In this document: in pieces, positions 44,434 to 53,637 of the stretch
Layout of the letters: every line of letters starts with the position of its first letter
Position numbering within the stretch: the stretch's first letter is position 1
Source: Ruegeria sp. THAF57
GTDB taxonomy: Bacteria; Pseudomonadota; Alphaproteobacteria; Rhodobacterales; Rhodobacteraceae
Assembly (NCBI RefSeq): GCF_903914075.1
Contig: NZ_CAIWNQ010000003.1
Location: forward strand, 62,001 to 126,000
Direction: 5' to 3'
DNA length: 64,000 nt
Translations under genes and position numbers: made by a program
Notes under the pieces: model-generated
What the model saw: the letters and a program-made list of their open reading frames with translations, nothing else
Database searches by the model: none
What the model was told of the DNA's origin: nothing

Positions 44434-45362
44434 TTGTACCGGTCGCTCTGGCCATTGGATTGCTGCTTTGGTTCTGGGGCAGCGGGGGGTTCGATCAGCT
44501 TGCGGCTTGGGCGGCTGGTGAACAGCGCGCTTTCCAGAACCAGATCGCTCGCTCTTTAAGGGCCGCCCGAGCCGAGCAGCCCGAGGCCGTTGCGACATTG
44601 CTGACCGTTTGTTTCGCCTATGGTTTTTTCCATGCCATCGGTCCGGGGCATGGCAAGGTGTTGATCGGGGGGTACGGCTTGGGGCGCCGCGTTGCGTTCT
44701 GGCGCTTGTCAGCAATCAGCGTTTTGTCCAGCTTGGGACAGGCTGTAACCGCGATCGTGCTTGTCTATGCGGGTGTTCTGGTGTTCCAGATGTCACGGGA
44801 AAATCTTGTGGGGACGACCGAACAGGTCATGGCACCTATAAGCTATGGCGCCATTGCGGCAATTGGGCTGTGGCTGGTTTTCCGAGCCTTGCGGAGCTTT
44901 GCAAGGCGGCACAAGTCCCATACAGCCCATCACGATCACCATCATCACGACCATGGCGACCACCATCACGACCATCATCACCATGAAGGCGAAGTCTGTT
45001 CGGATTGTGGCCACCGCCACGGCCCCACCGCCGAGGAAGTTGCCAATGTCGGTAGCTTACGCGAGGCGTTGATCCTAATCGCCGGCATCGCGGCGCGCCC
45101 CTGCACCGGCGCGTTGTTTGTGCTGATCCTGACGTGGCAGATGGGTATCGCGATGGTGGGGATTGCGGGTGCGTTTGCAATGGCACTGGGGACGGCGATG
45201 GTCACGACTTTGGTCGGTTGGACCTCTTTGGGACTACGCGGTGGTTTGCTTGCCTCGGCCTCGGCAACGCGGTTCGCGCAAGTGTTGGCCCCGACCATCG
45301 AACTGGTCGCTGGGCTGATGATTGCAGTGATTGCCAGCGGGCTGTTGCTGCGCGCTATCTGA
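44418..45362 (+). CDS. NicO/RcnA-family nickel or cobalt transporter
   Basis: The 314-residue inner-membrane protein has six or so helices and the motif [15 protein letters not shown] (72-86), which is diagnostic for the NicO/RcnA family. A cytoplasmic or periplasmic loop near residues 165-205 is very rich in histidine ([21 protein letters not shown]) and ends in CSDCGHRHG. The second half has [18 protein letters not shown]. It should move Ni, Co or perhaps Zn. Direction (import or efflux) is not readable. It overlaps truA by eight bases at the 3' end. Confidence 0.9.
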   Translation: MSKYLIVPVALAIGLLLWFWGSGGFDQLAAWAAGEQRAFQNQIARSLRAARAEQPEAVATLLTVCFAYGFFHAIGPGHGKVLIGGYGLGRRVAFWRLSAISVLSSLGQAVTAIVLVYAGVLVFQMSRENLVGTTEQVMAPISYGAIAAIGLWLVFRALRSFARRHKSHTAHHDHHHHDHGDHHHDHHHHEGEVCSDCGHRHGPTAEEVANVGSLREALILIAGIAARPCTGALFVLILTWQMGIAMVGIAGAFAMALGTAMVTTLVGWTSLGLRGGLLASASATRFAQVLAPTIELVAGLMIAVIASGLLLRAI

Positions 45363-46131
45363 CCCTATCAAAAACTGGCTGGGGATAACCGACCCGCGCC
45401 AGATAGAGCCCCTGCGGAGGGCACACCGGGCCACAAGCCGCACGGTCAGCCGCCTGCAGCGCGGCGCGCACATCTTCGGGCGTCCAAGCCCCCGAACCAA
45501 CACGTTCCAGCGTGCCGACAAAGCTGCGCACCTGATTGTGCAGGAAAGACCGGGCGCGGACGTGAAAGTGGATTTCGGGGCCGGAAAAGCCCTGAACCTG
45601 TTCAACGCGCAATTCGTCCAGAGTTTTGATCGGACTGGCAGCCTGACAGATCGAGGATCGGAATGTCGTAAAGTCATGTCGTCCGATCAGTGTATCTGCG
45701 CCTGCTTGCATGGCGTCCACATCCAGCCTGTGGTTGATCTGCCAGACCTGCCCGGCGTCATGGGTCGCGGGCGCACGGCGCATCAGGATGCGAAACAGGT
45801 ACTGACGCTCCACGGCGGAAAACCGGGCGTGCCAGTCATCCTCGACCCGTGCGGCTTTCACGATCGCAACAGGCTGCGGTTTCAGATGATAATTCAACGC
45901 CTCTGACAGGCGGAATGGGTCCCATTCTTTAGCCATGTCGCAATGGGCAACCTGTCCCAGCGCGTGCACCCCGGCATCCGTCCGACCGGCTGCGGCAATC
46001 GTATGCGCGCCGGGCTGGATACGCGACAACGCCTGTTCGATGGCGCCCTGAACGGAAGGCAGCTCTTTCTGCCGTTGCCACCCGGCGAACGGCTCTCCTT
46101 GGTATTCGACTTTCAGTGCGTATCTGGGCAT
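45355..46131 (-). CDS. truA: tRNA pseudouridine synthase A
   Basis: The 258-residue enzyme makes pseudouridine at tRNA positions 38-40. The catalytic Asp52 is in [13 protein letters not shown]. Other signatures are [22 protein letters not shown] and [17 protein letters not shown]. Length is normal. The gene stands alone on the minus strand between NicO and ycjX. Confidence 0.97.
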   Translation of the reverse strand: MPRYALKVEYQGEPFAGWQRQKELPSVQGAIEQALSRIQPGAHTIAAAGRTDAGVHALGQVAHCDMAKEWDPFRLSEALNYHLKPQPVAIVKAARVEDDWHARFSAVERQYLFRILMRRAPATHDAGQVWQINHRLDVDAMQAGADTLIGRHDFTTFRSSICQAASPIKTLDELRVEQVQGFSGPEIHFHVRARSFLHNQVRSFVGTLERVGSGAWTPEDVRAALQAADRAACGPVCPPQGLYLARVGYPQPVFDRVR

Positions 46132-46238
46132 GAGCTGCAGGTAACGTCCTGCAACGCAACGGGCAAGGGTGGGAAAGCGCTGGTATGTCAGGTCCGCGCT
46201 GCCTATTTTGAAAGAAACGAAAACAGCGGGGCGACAAT

Positions 46239-47651
46239 TTGGTCATCTCTTCCCTGTCAGACAGTCTGGTGCGTGGGTTTGAAACTGTCGGCGACAGCGT
46301 GTCCGAAGCCCTGTTCGAGCCGGTCATACGTCTGGGCGTTACAGGACTGGCGCGATCTGGCAAAACGGTGTTCATCACCTCGCTTGTTTCCAATTTGCAG
46401 GACCGTGGCCGCATGACTGGTCTGGTGGCCCAGCGCGAGGGGCGGATCAACGCCGCCTATCTTCAGCCGCAGCCCGACGACACAGTGCCCCGGTTCGACT
46501 ATGAAAACCATCTGGCGGCCCTGACCGGACCGCAACCACATTGGCCGGACAGCACCCGTGCCGTGTCGGAACTGCGCTTGTCGTTCAAGGTGCGCCCCGC
46601 TGGTCTTTTGTCGGGGCTGCAAGGGCCACGAACTGTTCATCTGGATATCGTTGACTATCCGGGCGAGTGGCTTTTGGACCTGGCCCTGTTGGACAAGTCT
46701 TATGAGGAGTGGTCGACCGAGACATTGAACCGCATCGCAGGGCGCGCCGAGGCTGACGCGTTTCTGGCGTTGGCTAAGGCGGCAGAGCCCGGAGCGGATC
46801 ACGACGAGCCCACCGCGCTATCGTTGGCCAAAGCGTTTTCGGATTACCTGAACGCGGCGCGGGATGCAGGATACTATGACTGCACGCCCGGGCGCTTCCT
46901 GTTGCCCGGTGATTTGTCGGGTTCTCCGGTTCTGACCTTTGCGCCTGTACCGGTCGAGGGAAAACCCCATCGGCGCAGTCTACATTACGAGATGGCGCGC
47001 CGGTACGCGGCCTATAAATCTCAGGTCGTGAAGCCGTTCTTTCGCGACCATTTTTCCCGAATTGACCGACAGGTCGTGTTGGTCGACACGCTGGGCGCTA
47101 TCCACAAGGGGCCGCAGGCGGTCGAAGATATGCGCCGTGCCATGGCCGATATCCTGTCGGCGTTCAGACCGGGCCGCAATGCGTGGTTGAGCCAACTGCT
47201 TTTGGGAAAACGGGTCGAGCGTATCCTTTTTGCCGCGACCAAGGCCGATCACCTGCATCATCTGCAGCACCCCCGCCTGACCAATATCATGGAGGCCTTA
47301 ACGCGCGACGCCCGCGACCGGGCGAACTTTGCTGGAGCGCAAACGGCAGCCTTGTCACTGGCGGCGCTGCGCGCGACAACCGAAGAAATCCGGCCCCATC
47401 AGGGGGCAGACCTTCCTTGCGTGCGCGGCACTTTGCCTGATGGCAAGCACGCGGCTTTCTATCCCGGTGAATTGCCCGAAGACCCTGCCCGCCTGTTGGG
47501 GCCGGCCCGCGACGGGGCAGGCGCATGGCTGGACGCCGACTATGGTTTCATGGCGTTTGAGCCAGCCCAACTGACATTGCGGCCGGGCGACGGCCCACCC
47601 CATATCCGGTTGGACCGGGCGGCGCAGTTCCTGATAGGAGACCGCCTATGA
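46239..47651 (+). CDS. ycjX: YcjX-family P-loop GTPase (DUF463)
   Basis: The 470-residue protein has a Walker [11 protein letters not shown] near 34-43 and the segment [15 protein letters not shown] as Walker B/G3. It fits YcjX (DUF463), a member of the stress-linked GTPases paired with the membrane protein YcjF. The start is TTG 46239; an in-frame stop lies at 46209 and no ATG exists in between, and the N-terminal [17 protein letters not shown] is as in relatives. It ends with an ATGA overlap into the GNAT gene. Confidence 0.92.
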   Translation: MVISSLSDSLVRGFETVGDSVSEALFEPVIRLGVTGLARSGKTVFITSLVSNLQDRGRMTGLVAQREGRINAAYLQPQPDDTVPRFDYENHLAALTGPQPHWPDSTRAVSELRLSFKVRPAGLLSGLQGPRTVHLDIVDYPGEWLLDLALLDKSYEEWSTETLNRIAGRAEADAFLALAKAAEPGADHDEPTALSLAKAFSDYLNAARDAGYYDCTPGRFLLPGDLSGSPVLTFAPVPVEGKPHRRSLHYEMARRYAAYKSQVVKPFFRDHFSRIDRQVVLVDTLGAIHKGPQAVEDMRRAMADILSAFRPGRNAWLSQLLLGKRVERILFAATKADHLHHLQHPRLTNIMEALTRDARDRANFAGAQTAALSLAALRATTEEIRPHQGADLPCVRGTLPDGKHAAFYPGELPEDPARLLGPARDGAGAWLDADYGFMAFEPAQLTLRPGDGPPHIRLDRAAQFLIGDRL

Positions 47652-48103
47652 TCGTGATCCTTCGCCCAGCCCGCAGTACAGACGCCGGGGCGACCGGTGA
47701 AATTCTGCACGGTTTCGCTCTTGAGCATGACTGGATGCCGGAATTGCACTCGCGCGCTGAGACAATAGCCTTTTGTGGCCGGATGATTGATCAGGACTGG
47801 GTGACTGTGGCGGAAACCGATGACAGCGTCGTAGGTTTTCTGGCTTTGAACCAATGCGAAGTTCATTCCCTGTATCTTGCACCCAAGGCCCGCGGGCGCG
47901 GCATCGGGCAGCGCCTGCTGGACCACGCCAAGTCCATGCGGTCAGAACTGTCCCTGTTCGCGTTTCAGTCAAACCACCGGGCCTGCCGATTTTATGAAAG
48001 CAACGGGTTTTCCGAAGTCGCTCGAAGCGACGGAGCGGGCAACGACGAACACTTGCCGGACATCAAATACGTCTGGAAGAGAAGCGAGGCTGTTGATGGC
48101 TAA
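47648..48103 (+). CDS. GNAT-family N-acetyltransferase
   Basis: The 151-residue protein has the acetyl-CoA motif ARGRGIGQRLLDHA and the C-terminal NHRACRFYESNGF of RimI-like GNATs. It would acetylate a small molecule or a protein N terminus. It overlaps ycjX by four bases and ycjF by eight, so all three genes should be translated together. Acceptor unknown. Confidence 0.9.
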   Translation: MIVILRPARSTDAGATGEILHGFALEHDWMPELHSRAETIAFCGRMIDQDWVTVAETDDSVVGFLALNQCEVHSLYLAPKARGRGIGQRLLDHAKSMRSELSLFAFQSNHRACRFYESNGFSEVARSDGAGNDEHLPDIKYVWKRSEAVDG

Positions 48104-49085
48104 AGGTCCCGTTGTTTTCGATCTCGATGCCGAAGAGCCCACGGTTGACGTGTCCGCTGCGCCGCCGGTGCCTGATGTCGCGCCAATGCAGGGGCAGGCC
48201 ATGCAAACGGCGGCCAGGTTGGCGGCCAGAAAGCCCTCGGTCTTGTCCCGGTGGTTTTGGGGGCTGGCTACGGCAGCAGTTGGTGCCGTCGTTTCCATAG
48301 CTGCGTGGGATTTTGTCACTTCACTGATGCTACGCGCGCCTGTTCTGGGATGGATCGTAACCGGGCTGTTTGGTGCGCTGGCTCTGGTCGCGCTGCTTGT
48401 TGCCCTGCGCGAGCTGGCCGCGATTGGGCGGTTGTCTCGTATCGACGGCCTGCGCCGGGCCGCTGACGAGGCGCTGGCTGATGAAGACTTGAAAAAGGCC
48501 CGCGACGTTACCCAAAAACTGATCAATTTCTACAAAGGCCGCGACGATACGAAATGGGGGCGAGACCGATTGAACGAACGTATGGCCGAGCAATTCGACG
48601 CTTCGGGCTTGTTTGAGCTGGTCGAAGATGAACTGCTTGCCCCGCTGGATGCCGCCGTCAGCCGCGAGGTCGAGGCGGCGGCGCGTCAGGTCGCAACCGT
48701 GACAGCTCTGGTCCCGCTGGCCTTGGCGGACGTTGTGACGGCGCTAGCAGCGTCGCTTCGGATGATCCGGCGCATTGCTGAAATCTATGGCGGACGTTCC
48801 GGGTTTCTGGGAGGGTGGCGGCTGACACGAGCCGTATTCGTGCATTTGGTGGCCACTGGCGCCGTGGCCGTGGGCGACGATCTGCTAGAGCCGGTTTTGG
48901 GTGGCTCGGTTCTTAGCAAACTGTCCCGCCGATTTGGCGAAGGGTTGGTGAACGGAGCCCTGAGCGCCCGTGTCGGTGTTGCCGCAATGGATGTCTGCCG
49001 TCCTTTGCCGTTCTCGGACCGTCATAAACCGTCGACGCGCACTATGATAAAACGGGCTTTGACAGGGTTGTTCTCCAAGACTTGA
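48096..49085 (+). CDS. ycjF: YcjF-family inner-membrane protein (DUF697, TIGR01620)
   Basis: The 329-residue protein has two N-terminal membrane helices (about 50-72 and 80-105), then a charged helix region (RRAADEALADEDLKKARDV) and a DUF697 domain (ALVPLALADVVTALAASLRMIRRIAEIYGGR; LEPVLGGSVLSKLSRRFGEGLVNG). It is the usual partner of YcjX. ATG 48096 is inside the end of the GNAT gene. A larger open frame back to 47877 is only the shadow of that gene. Confidence 0.92.
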   Translation: MAKGPVVFDLDAEEPTVDVSAAPPVPDVAPMQGQAMQTAARLAARKPSVLSRWFWGLATAAVGAVVSIAAWDFVTSLMLRAPVLGWIVTGLFGALALVALLVALRELAAIGRLSRIDGLRRAADEALADEDLKKARDVTQKLINFYKGRDDTKWGRDRLNERMAEQFDASGLFELVEDELLAPLDAAVSREVEAAARQVATVTALVPLALADVVTALAASLRMIRRIAEIYGGRSGFLGGWRLTRAVFVHLVATGAVAVGDDLLEPVLGGSVLSKLSRRFGEGLVNGALSARVGVAAMDVCRPLPFSDRHKPSTRTMIKRALTGLFSKT

Positions 49086-49139
49086 CCTAACGCAAAGATT
49101 TCCTGTCTGCTGGTCCGCATAAAAGCGCCGGAGCCAGCC

Positions 49140-49850
49140 ATGACCGAGCACGGACACAGCCAGCAGGAAATTTCCGAGAGGATCAATGCCCCTCCGGGCC
49201 GCGGCGTGCTGCGTGATGTTGTCTATGGCGGTATTGACGGTTCGGTCACGACATTTGCGATCATTGCCGGCGTGGCTGGGGCGGGTTTGTCACCGTTTGT
49301 CATTGTTGTTCTGGGATTGGCCAATGTTCTGGCCGACGGGTTTTCCATGGCAGCAGGCAATTATTCTGGCACCAAGGCTGAACTGGATAACATCCGCCGT
49401 ATTCGGGCCATCGAAGAGCGTCATATTGACCTTTACCCCGACGGAGAACGTCAGGAAGTCCGTGAAATTCTTGCCCAGAAAGGCTTGTCCGGGCGCGTGC
49501 TGGACGAGGCGACCGATGCGATCACGGACAACCACGAAAACTGGATAAACCTAATGATCGAGGGCGAATATGGCCTCGGAACCGTTGATCCAAACCCATT
49601 CAAGGCTGCGATGGCCACGTTCATGGCCTTTTTGGTTGCGGGGATGATTCCGCTCTTGCCGTTTTTGCTGTCGGTCGAGAACGCGTTCACGGTGTCTGTC
49701 TGGATGACGATGGGTGTGTTCTTCGCGATAGGCGCGTTGAAAAGCCGATGGTCGCTGGCCCCTTGGTGGCGGTCAGGGATGGAAACGCTGTTGATTGGTG
49801 GTGCGGCCGCGTTGATCGCGTATCTGGTGGGGTCGTTGTTCCACCCATAA
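49140..49850 (+). CDS. VIT1/CCC1-family metal transporter
   Basis: The 236-residue protein has five predicted helices. The family pattern GGIDGSVTTFAIIAGV, ADGFSMAAGNYSGTKAE and the charged cytoplasmic helix bundle (IEERHIDLYPDGERQEVREILAQKG) are clear; the latter binds Fe or Mn in plant VIT1. It probably exports or stores Fe(II) or Mn(II). GGAG lies before the ATG. An inverted order with ileS leader follows within 100 bases. Confidence 0.9.
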   Translation: MTEHGHSQQEISERINAPPGRGVLRDVVYGGIDGSVTTFAIIAGVAGAGLSPFVIVVLGLANVLADGFSMAAGNYSGTKAELDNIRRIRAIEERHIDLYPDGERQEVREILAQKGLSGRVLDEATDAITDNHENWINLMIEGEYGLGTVDPNPFKAAMATFMAFLVAGMIPLLPFLLSVENAFTVSVWMTMGVFFAIGALKSRWSLAPWWRSGMETLLIGGAAALIAYLVGSLFHP

Positions 49851-49912
49851 GGGGAGCTTGTGCATCGACAGGTAATGGAACCCGCGCCATTCGCCGCAGG
49901 CGGCGGAACCTC

Positions 49913-49940
49913 TGGACCATCCGAAGCGGGCGTCCTATAA
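49913..49940 (+). promoter_or_regulatory. Predicted ileS promoter
   Basis: TGGACC (49913-49918) and CTATAA (49935-49940) are 16 bases apart. The start of transcription would be near 49946-49949, that is, at or just before the ATG of the leader peptide. Predicted by eye. Confidence 0.45.
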
Positions 49941-49948
49941 GCGCGGCC

Positions 49949-49999
49949 ATGTATGACCGGATGGCCATCATTATTCGAATTATATCCCCGGCGCTCTGA
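49949..49999 (+). CDS. Putative Ile-rich leader peptide of ileS
   Basis: A 16-codon frame reads MYDRMAIIIRIISPAL. Five of its codons are Ile: ATC ATT ATT, then after one Arg, ATT ATA. ATT and ATA are less used than ATC in this GC-rich genome, as seen in the ribosomal protein genes here. There is no clear Shine-Dalgarno, but the predicted transcription start makes it nearly leaderless, as in rhizobial trpL. Its stop codon lies within a hairpin (49987-50016). The ileS start is 86 bases further on. It looks like a sensor of charged tRNA-Ile. It could still be a chance frame. Confidence 0.45.
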   Translation: MYDRMAIIIRIISPAL

Positions 50000-50016
50000 T
50001 ATCCTGAGACGCCGGG
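49987..50016 (+). promoter_or_regulatory. Hairpin overlapping the leader stop codon
   Basis: CCCGGCG (49987-49993) pairs perfectly with CGCCGGG (50010-50016), and CTC with GAG inside. No T run follows, so it is not an intrinsic terminator by itself. A second hairpin joins GGCCAT (49945-49950) to ATGGCC (49961-49966) over the leader start. Confidence 0.45.
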
Positions 50017-50085
50017 CAAAGGTGTTTGAGACTTCGCACCGACCGCTTCGATCCACACGACCAGATCATCCAAAGGACGCCCCCA

Positions 50086-52989
50086 ATGTGCGCCGAAACA
50101 CCTGATTACAAAGATACGCTGAACCTGCCCAAAACCGATTTCCCCATGCGCGCCGGATTGCCGAAACGCGAACCCGCATGGTTGGACCGGTGGGAGAAAA
50201 TCGGCGTCTACGACCGCCTGCGTGAAAAACAGGGCCGCACGCCCTTTACCCTGCACGACGGCCCCCCCTATGCGAACGGCCACCTGCATATCGGTCACGC
50301 GCTGAACAAGACCATCAAGGATATGATCGTGCGGTCCCATCAGATGATGGGTTTCGACGCGCGTTACGTGCCCGGCTGGGACTGCCACGGCCTGCCGATC
50401 GAGTGGAAGATCGAGGAACAGTACCGCAAGAAGGGCAAGAACAAGGACGAGGTGAACGTCGTCGACTTCCGTCAGGAATGTCGCAAGTTCGCCGAAGGCT
50501 GGATCGACATCCAGCGGGACGAGTTCAAGCGTCTTGGCATCACCGGCAACTGGGCCGATCCCTATATCACCATGGACTATCACGCCGAGGCCGTGATCGC
50601 CGATGAGTTCATGAAGTTCCTGATGAACGGCACTCTCTATCAGGGATCCAAGCCCGTGATGTGGTCGCCCATCGAGAAAACCGCCTTGGCTGAAGCCGAG
50701 GTTGAGTATCACGACAAGGAAAGCTTCACCATCTGGGTGAAGTTCAAGGTCGTGAATGCGGGCGATCTGGATGATGCGTTTGTCGTAATCTGGACCACGA
50801 CCCCTTGGACCATGCCGTCGAACAAGGCGGTCGTGTATGGTAAGGACATTTCGTATGGCCTCTACGAAGTCACCGGCGCGCCCGAAGAGTGCTGGGCCAA
50901 TGTGGGCGATAAGTTCCTGCTGGCCGACAATCTGGCCGCTGACGTGCTGGGCCGTGCCCGTCTGAACGACGACCAGTGGACTCGCGTCCGTGACGTGACC
51001 ACGGATGAGCTGGCAGGCGTTCAACTGACGCACCCGTTGGCCGGGGCCGAGGGTGGCAACGGCGAATGGGACGACATCCGCGACTTCCGCGCCGCCGAGT
51101 TCGTGACCGATACCGAAGGCACCGGTTTCGTCCACTGTGCGCCCTCGCACGGGATGGAGGAATTCGAACTCTATCGCGATCTGGGCATGCTCGAGCAGGT
51201 CATCACTTACAATGTGATGGACGACGGCTCGTTCCGCGCTGATCTGCCGTTCTTTGGTGGCAAATACATCCTGTCCCGCAAGGGTGGCGAGGGTGATGCG
51301 AACAAAGCGGTCATCGACAAGCTGGTCGAGGTCGGCGGGCTGCTGGCGCGTGGCAAGATCAAGCACAGCTATCCGCATTCGTGGCGCTCGAAGGCGCCGA
51401 TCATCTATCGCAACACGCCGCAGTGGTTTGCATCTGTTGATCGCAAGCTGGACGACGGCATGGGCGAGATGGGGGACACTATCCGTGAACGTGCCCTGCG
51501 GTCGATTGATGAGCTGGTGAAGTGGACCCCTCAGACCGGTCGGAACCGGCTGTATTCCATGATCGAAGCCCGCCCGGATTGGGTTCTGTCACGCCAGCGC
51601 GCCTGGGGTGTGCCGCTGACGTGTTTCACCAAGAAGGGCGCTCTGCCGACCGACGCCGATTACCTGCTGCGCAACGCAGACCTGAACGCGCGCATCAAGG
51701 CGGCGTTCGAAGAAAATGGCGCGGATATCTGGTACACCGACGGTTTCAAGGAACAGATGCTGGACGGCATTGCCAACCCCGACGACTATGATCAGGTGTT
51801 CGACGTTCTGGACGTGTGGTTCGATAGTGGCTCGACCCACGCTTTCGTTCTGCGCGACCGTGAGGACGGGACCGAGGACGGCATTGCCGATGTCTACATG
51901 GAAGGCACCGACCAGCACCGCGGGTGGTTCCATTCGTCCATGTTGCAAGCCTGCGGCACCAAGGGCCGCGCGCCTTACCGGAACGTGGTGACCCATGGCT
52001 TCACGCTGGATGCCAAGGGCAACAAGATGTCCAAATCGCTGGGCAACACCATCGTGCCGGAAGAGGTCATCAAGCAATATGGTGCCGATATCCTGCGTCT
52101 GTGGGTGGCTCAGACCGACTATACCGCCGACCAACGGATTGGGCCGGAAATCCTGAAAGGCACCGCAGACAGCTATCGCCGCCTGCGAAACACGATGCGC
52201 TTTATGTTGGGATCGCTGGCTGATTTCACCGAAGCTGACCGGGTGGACCCTGCGGATATGCCGCGTCTGGAGCGTTGGGTGCTGAGCCGTCTGGCCGATC
52301 TGGATGAACAGGTGCGCAAAGGCTATGCCGCGTTCGATTTCCAGGGTGTGTTCAGTGCCGTGTTCACCTTTGCCACGGTCGATCTATCCTCGTTCTATTT
52401 CGACGTGCGCAAGGATGCGCTGTATTGCGACGGCGACAACCTGCGCCGCCGCGCTGCGCGGACTGTTCTGGACATCCTATTCCACCGTCTGACCACATGG
52501 TTGGCCCCGGTTCTGGTCTTCACTATGGAAGAGGTCTGGCTGGAGCGGTTCCCGGGCGATGACAGCTCGGTTCATCTGGTGGACTTTCCTGACACGCCAG
52601 CCGACTGGCGCGATGCTGATCTTGAATCCAGCATGGCCAAAATCCGCCGCGTCCGCCGCGCCGTGACTGCCGCGCTGGAGGTTCAGCGCCAAGAGAAAGT
52701 CATCGGTTCCAGCCTTGAGGCCGCGCCGATCGTGTATGTCGAAGACACCGAGGTTCGTCACCTGCTGGCGACTTTCGACGTGGATGATCTGTGCATCACC
52801 TCGGGCCTGACTGTCACCGGCGATCCAGCCCCGGCCGAGGCGTTTCGCGTGCCCGAGATCGAAGGGGTCGCGGTGGTGTTTGAAAAAGCCGAGGGCGAAA
52901 AGTGCCAACGCTGCTGGAAAATCCTGCCGGATGTGGGGCGCCATGCGCATGACGGCGTGTGCGGACGCTGCAACGAGGCGTTGGGATAA
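50086..52989 (+). CDS. ileS: Isoleucyl-tRNA synthetase
   Basis: The 967-residue class I enzyme charges tRNA-Ile and edits valine. The HIGH motif is HLHIGH at 66-71 and KMSKS at 647-651. The editing domain has TTTPWTMPSNKAV. A C-terminal zinc ribbon uses C940, C943, C959 and C962. It is the eubacterial type with a C-terminal zinc finger. ATG 50086 is preceded by AAAGGA; the frame runs open upstream to 50026 without a start of better quality. A REP-like hairpin lies just past the stop. Confidence 0.97.
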   Translation: MCAETPDYKDTLNLPKTDFPMRAGLPKREPAWLDRWEKIGVYDRLREKQGRTPFTLHDGPPYANGHLHIGHALNKTIKDMIVRSHQMMGFDARYVPGWDCHGLPIEWKIEEQYRKKGKNKDEVNVVDFRQECRKFAEGWIDIQRDEFKRLGITGNWADPYITMDYHAEAVIADEFMKFLMNGTLYQGSKPVMWSPIEKTALAEAEVEYHDKESFTIWVKFKVVNAGDLDDAFVVIWTTTPWTMPSNKAVVYGKDISYGLYEVTGAPEECWANVGDKFLLADNLAADVLGRARLNDDQWTRVRDVTTDELAGVQLTHPLAGAEGGNGEWDDIRDFRAAEFVTDTEGTGFVHCAPSHGMEEFELYRDLGMLEQVITYNVMDDGSFRADLPFFGGKYILSRKGGEGDANKAVIDKLVEVGGLLARGKIKHSYPHSWRSKAPIIYRNTPQWFASVDRKLDDGMGEMGDTIRERALRSIDELVKWTPQTGRNRLYSMIEARPDWVLSRQRAWGVPLTCFTKKGALPTDADYLLRNADLNARIKAAFEENGADIWYTDGFKEQMLDGIANPDDYDQVFDVLDVWFDSGSTHAFVLRDREDGTEDGIADVYMEGTDQHRGWFHSSMLQACGTKGRAPYRNVVTHGFTLDAKGNKMSKSLGNTIVPEEVIKQYGADILRLWVAQTDYTADQRIGPEILKGTADSYRRLRNTMRFMLGSLADFTEADRVDPADMPRLERWVLSRLADLDEQVRKGYAAFDFQGVFSAVFTFATVDLSSFYFDVRKDALYCDGDNLRRRAARTVLDILFHRLTTWLAPVLVFTMEEVWLERFPGDDSSVHLVDFPDTPADWRDADLESSMAKIRRVRRAVTAALEVQRQEKVIGSSLEAAPIVYVEDTEVRHLLATFDVDDLCITSGLTVTGDPAPAEAFRVPEIEGVAVVFEKAEGEKCQRCWKILPDVGRHAHDGVCGRCNEALG

Positions 52990-52990
52990 G

Positions 52991-53035
52991 CTTCGGGATT
53001 TTGCGAGGCTCTGCCTCGCGCTCCGAAGTATTTTT
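52991..53035 (+). repeat. Single REP-like unit acting as ileS terminator
   Basis: CTTCGG (52991-52996) pairs with CCGAAG (53023-53028), and inside it GCGAGGC (53003-53009) pairs with GCCTCGC (53013-53019). TATTTTT follows, so it has terminator form. The inner part is identical to the left unit at 15061-15080 over more than 20 bases, and its tail (TATTTTTGAACAGAAGAAGC) is a diverged copy of the tail there. Confidence 0.7.
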
Positions 53036-53106
53036 GAACAGAAGAAGCAAGGGGCGCGACCTGATTGGGGTTGCGCCCTTTGTCAAAACGCTGTCAGCAT
53101 TTCGTT

Positions 53107-53562
53107 ATGCCGATGATTACTGTTGAAACTCAATTTGGATGCCTCGGGGTCGAAGAGACGGACGGGGCGATTACGCGTCTGGTTTGGAATGGGCGAAGCG
53201 CGGGCGAGGCGACGCCAGTGCTGAAGGAGGCAGCGGCGCAACTGAAGGCTTATGATCAAGGGCGGTTGGAGCGGTTTGATCTGCCCTATTGCGTTGCGGG
53301 ATCCGAGTTCCAGCGGCAGGTCTGTGATCTGATGTTTGCGATACCCTTGGGTGAGACCAGAACTTATGGCGAGATCGCGAAAGAGTTGGGGCAACCACCG
53401 CAACCGGTTGGACAAGCCTGCGGTGCGAATCCGATTCCGGTGATCATCCCCTGTCATCGTGTGCTGGCGGCAAACGGGCTTGGTGGGTTCTCAGGTGAGG
53501 GTGGAGTTGAGACCAAGGTCGCTTTGCTGCGCCATGAACGGGCCGCCGGTTTGCTGATCTAA
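53107..53562 (+). CDS. ogt: Methylated-DNA-[protein]-cysteine S-methyltransferase
   Basis: The 151-residue repair protein removes methyl groups from O6-methylguanine by transfer to its own Cys116 in IPCHRVL. TYGEIAKELG is the DNA-recognition helix, and GGFSGEGGVETKVALLRHE the C-terminal part of the site. It lacks an Ada regulatory domain. The start could also be ATG 53113; neither has a strong ribosome site. Confidence 0.93.
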   Translation: MPMITVETQFGCLGVEETDGAITRLVWNGRSAGEATPVLKEAAAQLKAYDQGRLERFDLPYCVAGSEFQRQVCDLMFAIPLGETRTYGEIAKELGQPPQPVGQACGANPIPVIIPCHRVLAANGLGGFSGEGGVETKVALLRHERAAGLLI

Positions 53563-53637
53563 GGGACGGATTTCTGTTGCAATCCCGGTGCTTGAGGCCC
53601 AACTTGTATCAGATAGAGATTCAAAGGACCGAATGGC

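Noticed and set aside
44935-44995. Repeated CAC/CAT triplets (CACCATCATCAC) as a microsatellite or CRISPR-like repeat
   Set aside because: They encode the histidine-rich loop of the NicO transporter.
49928-50082. Possible long-range pairing of GGGCGTCC (49928-49935) with the ileS ribosome site GGACGCCC (50075-50082)
   Set aside because: The first arm lies in the predicted promoter, upstream of the transcription start, so it would not be in the RNA.
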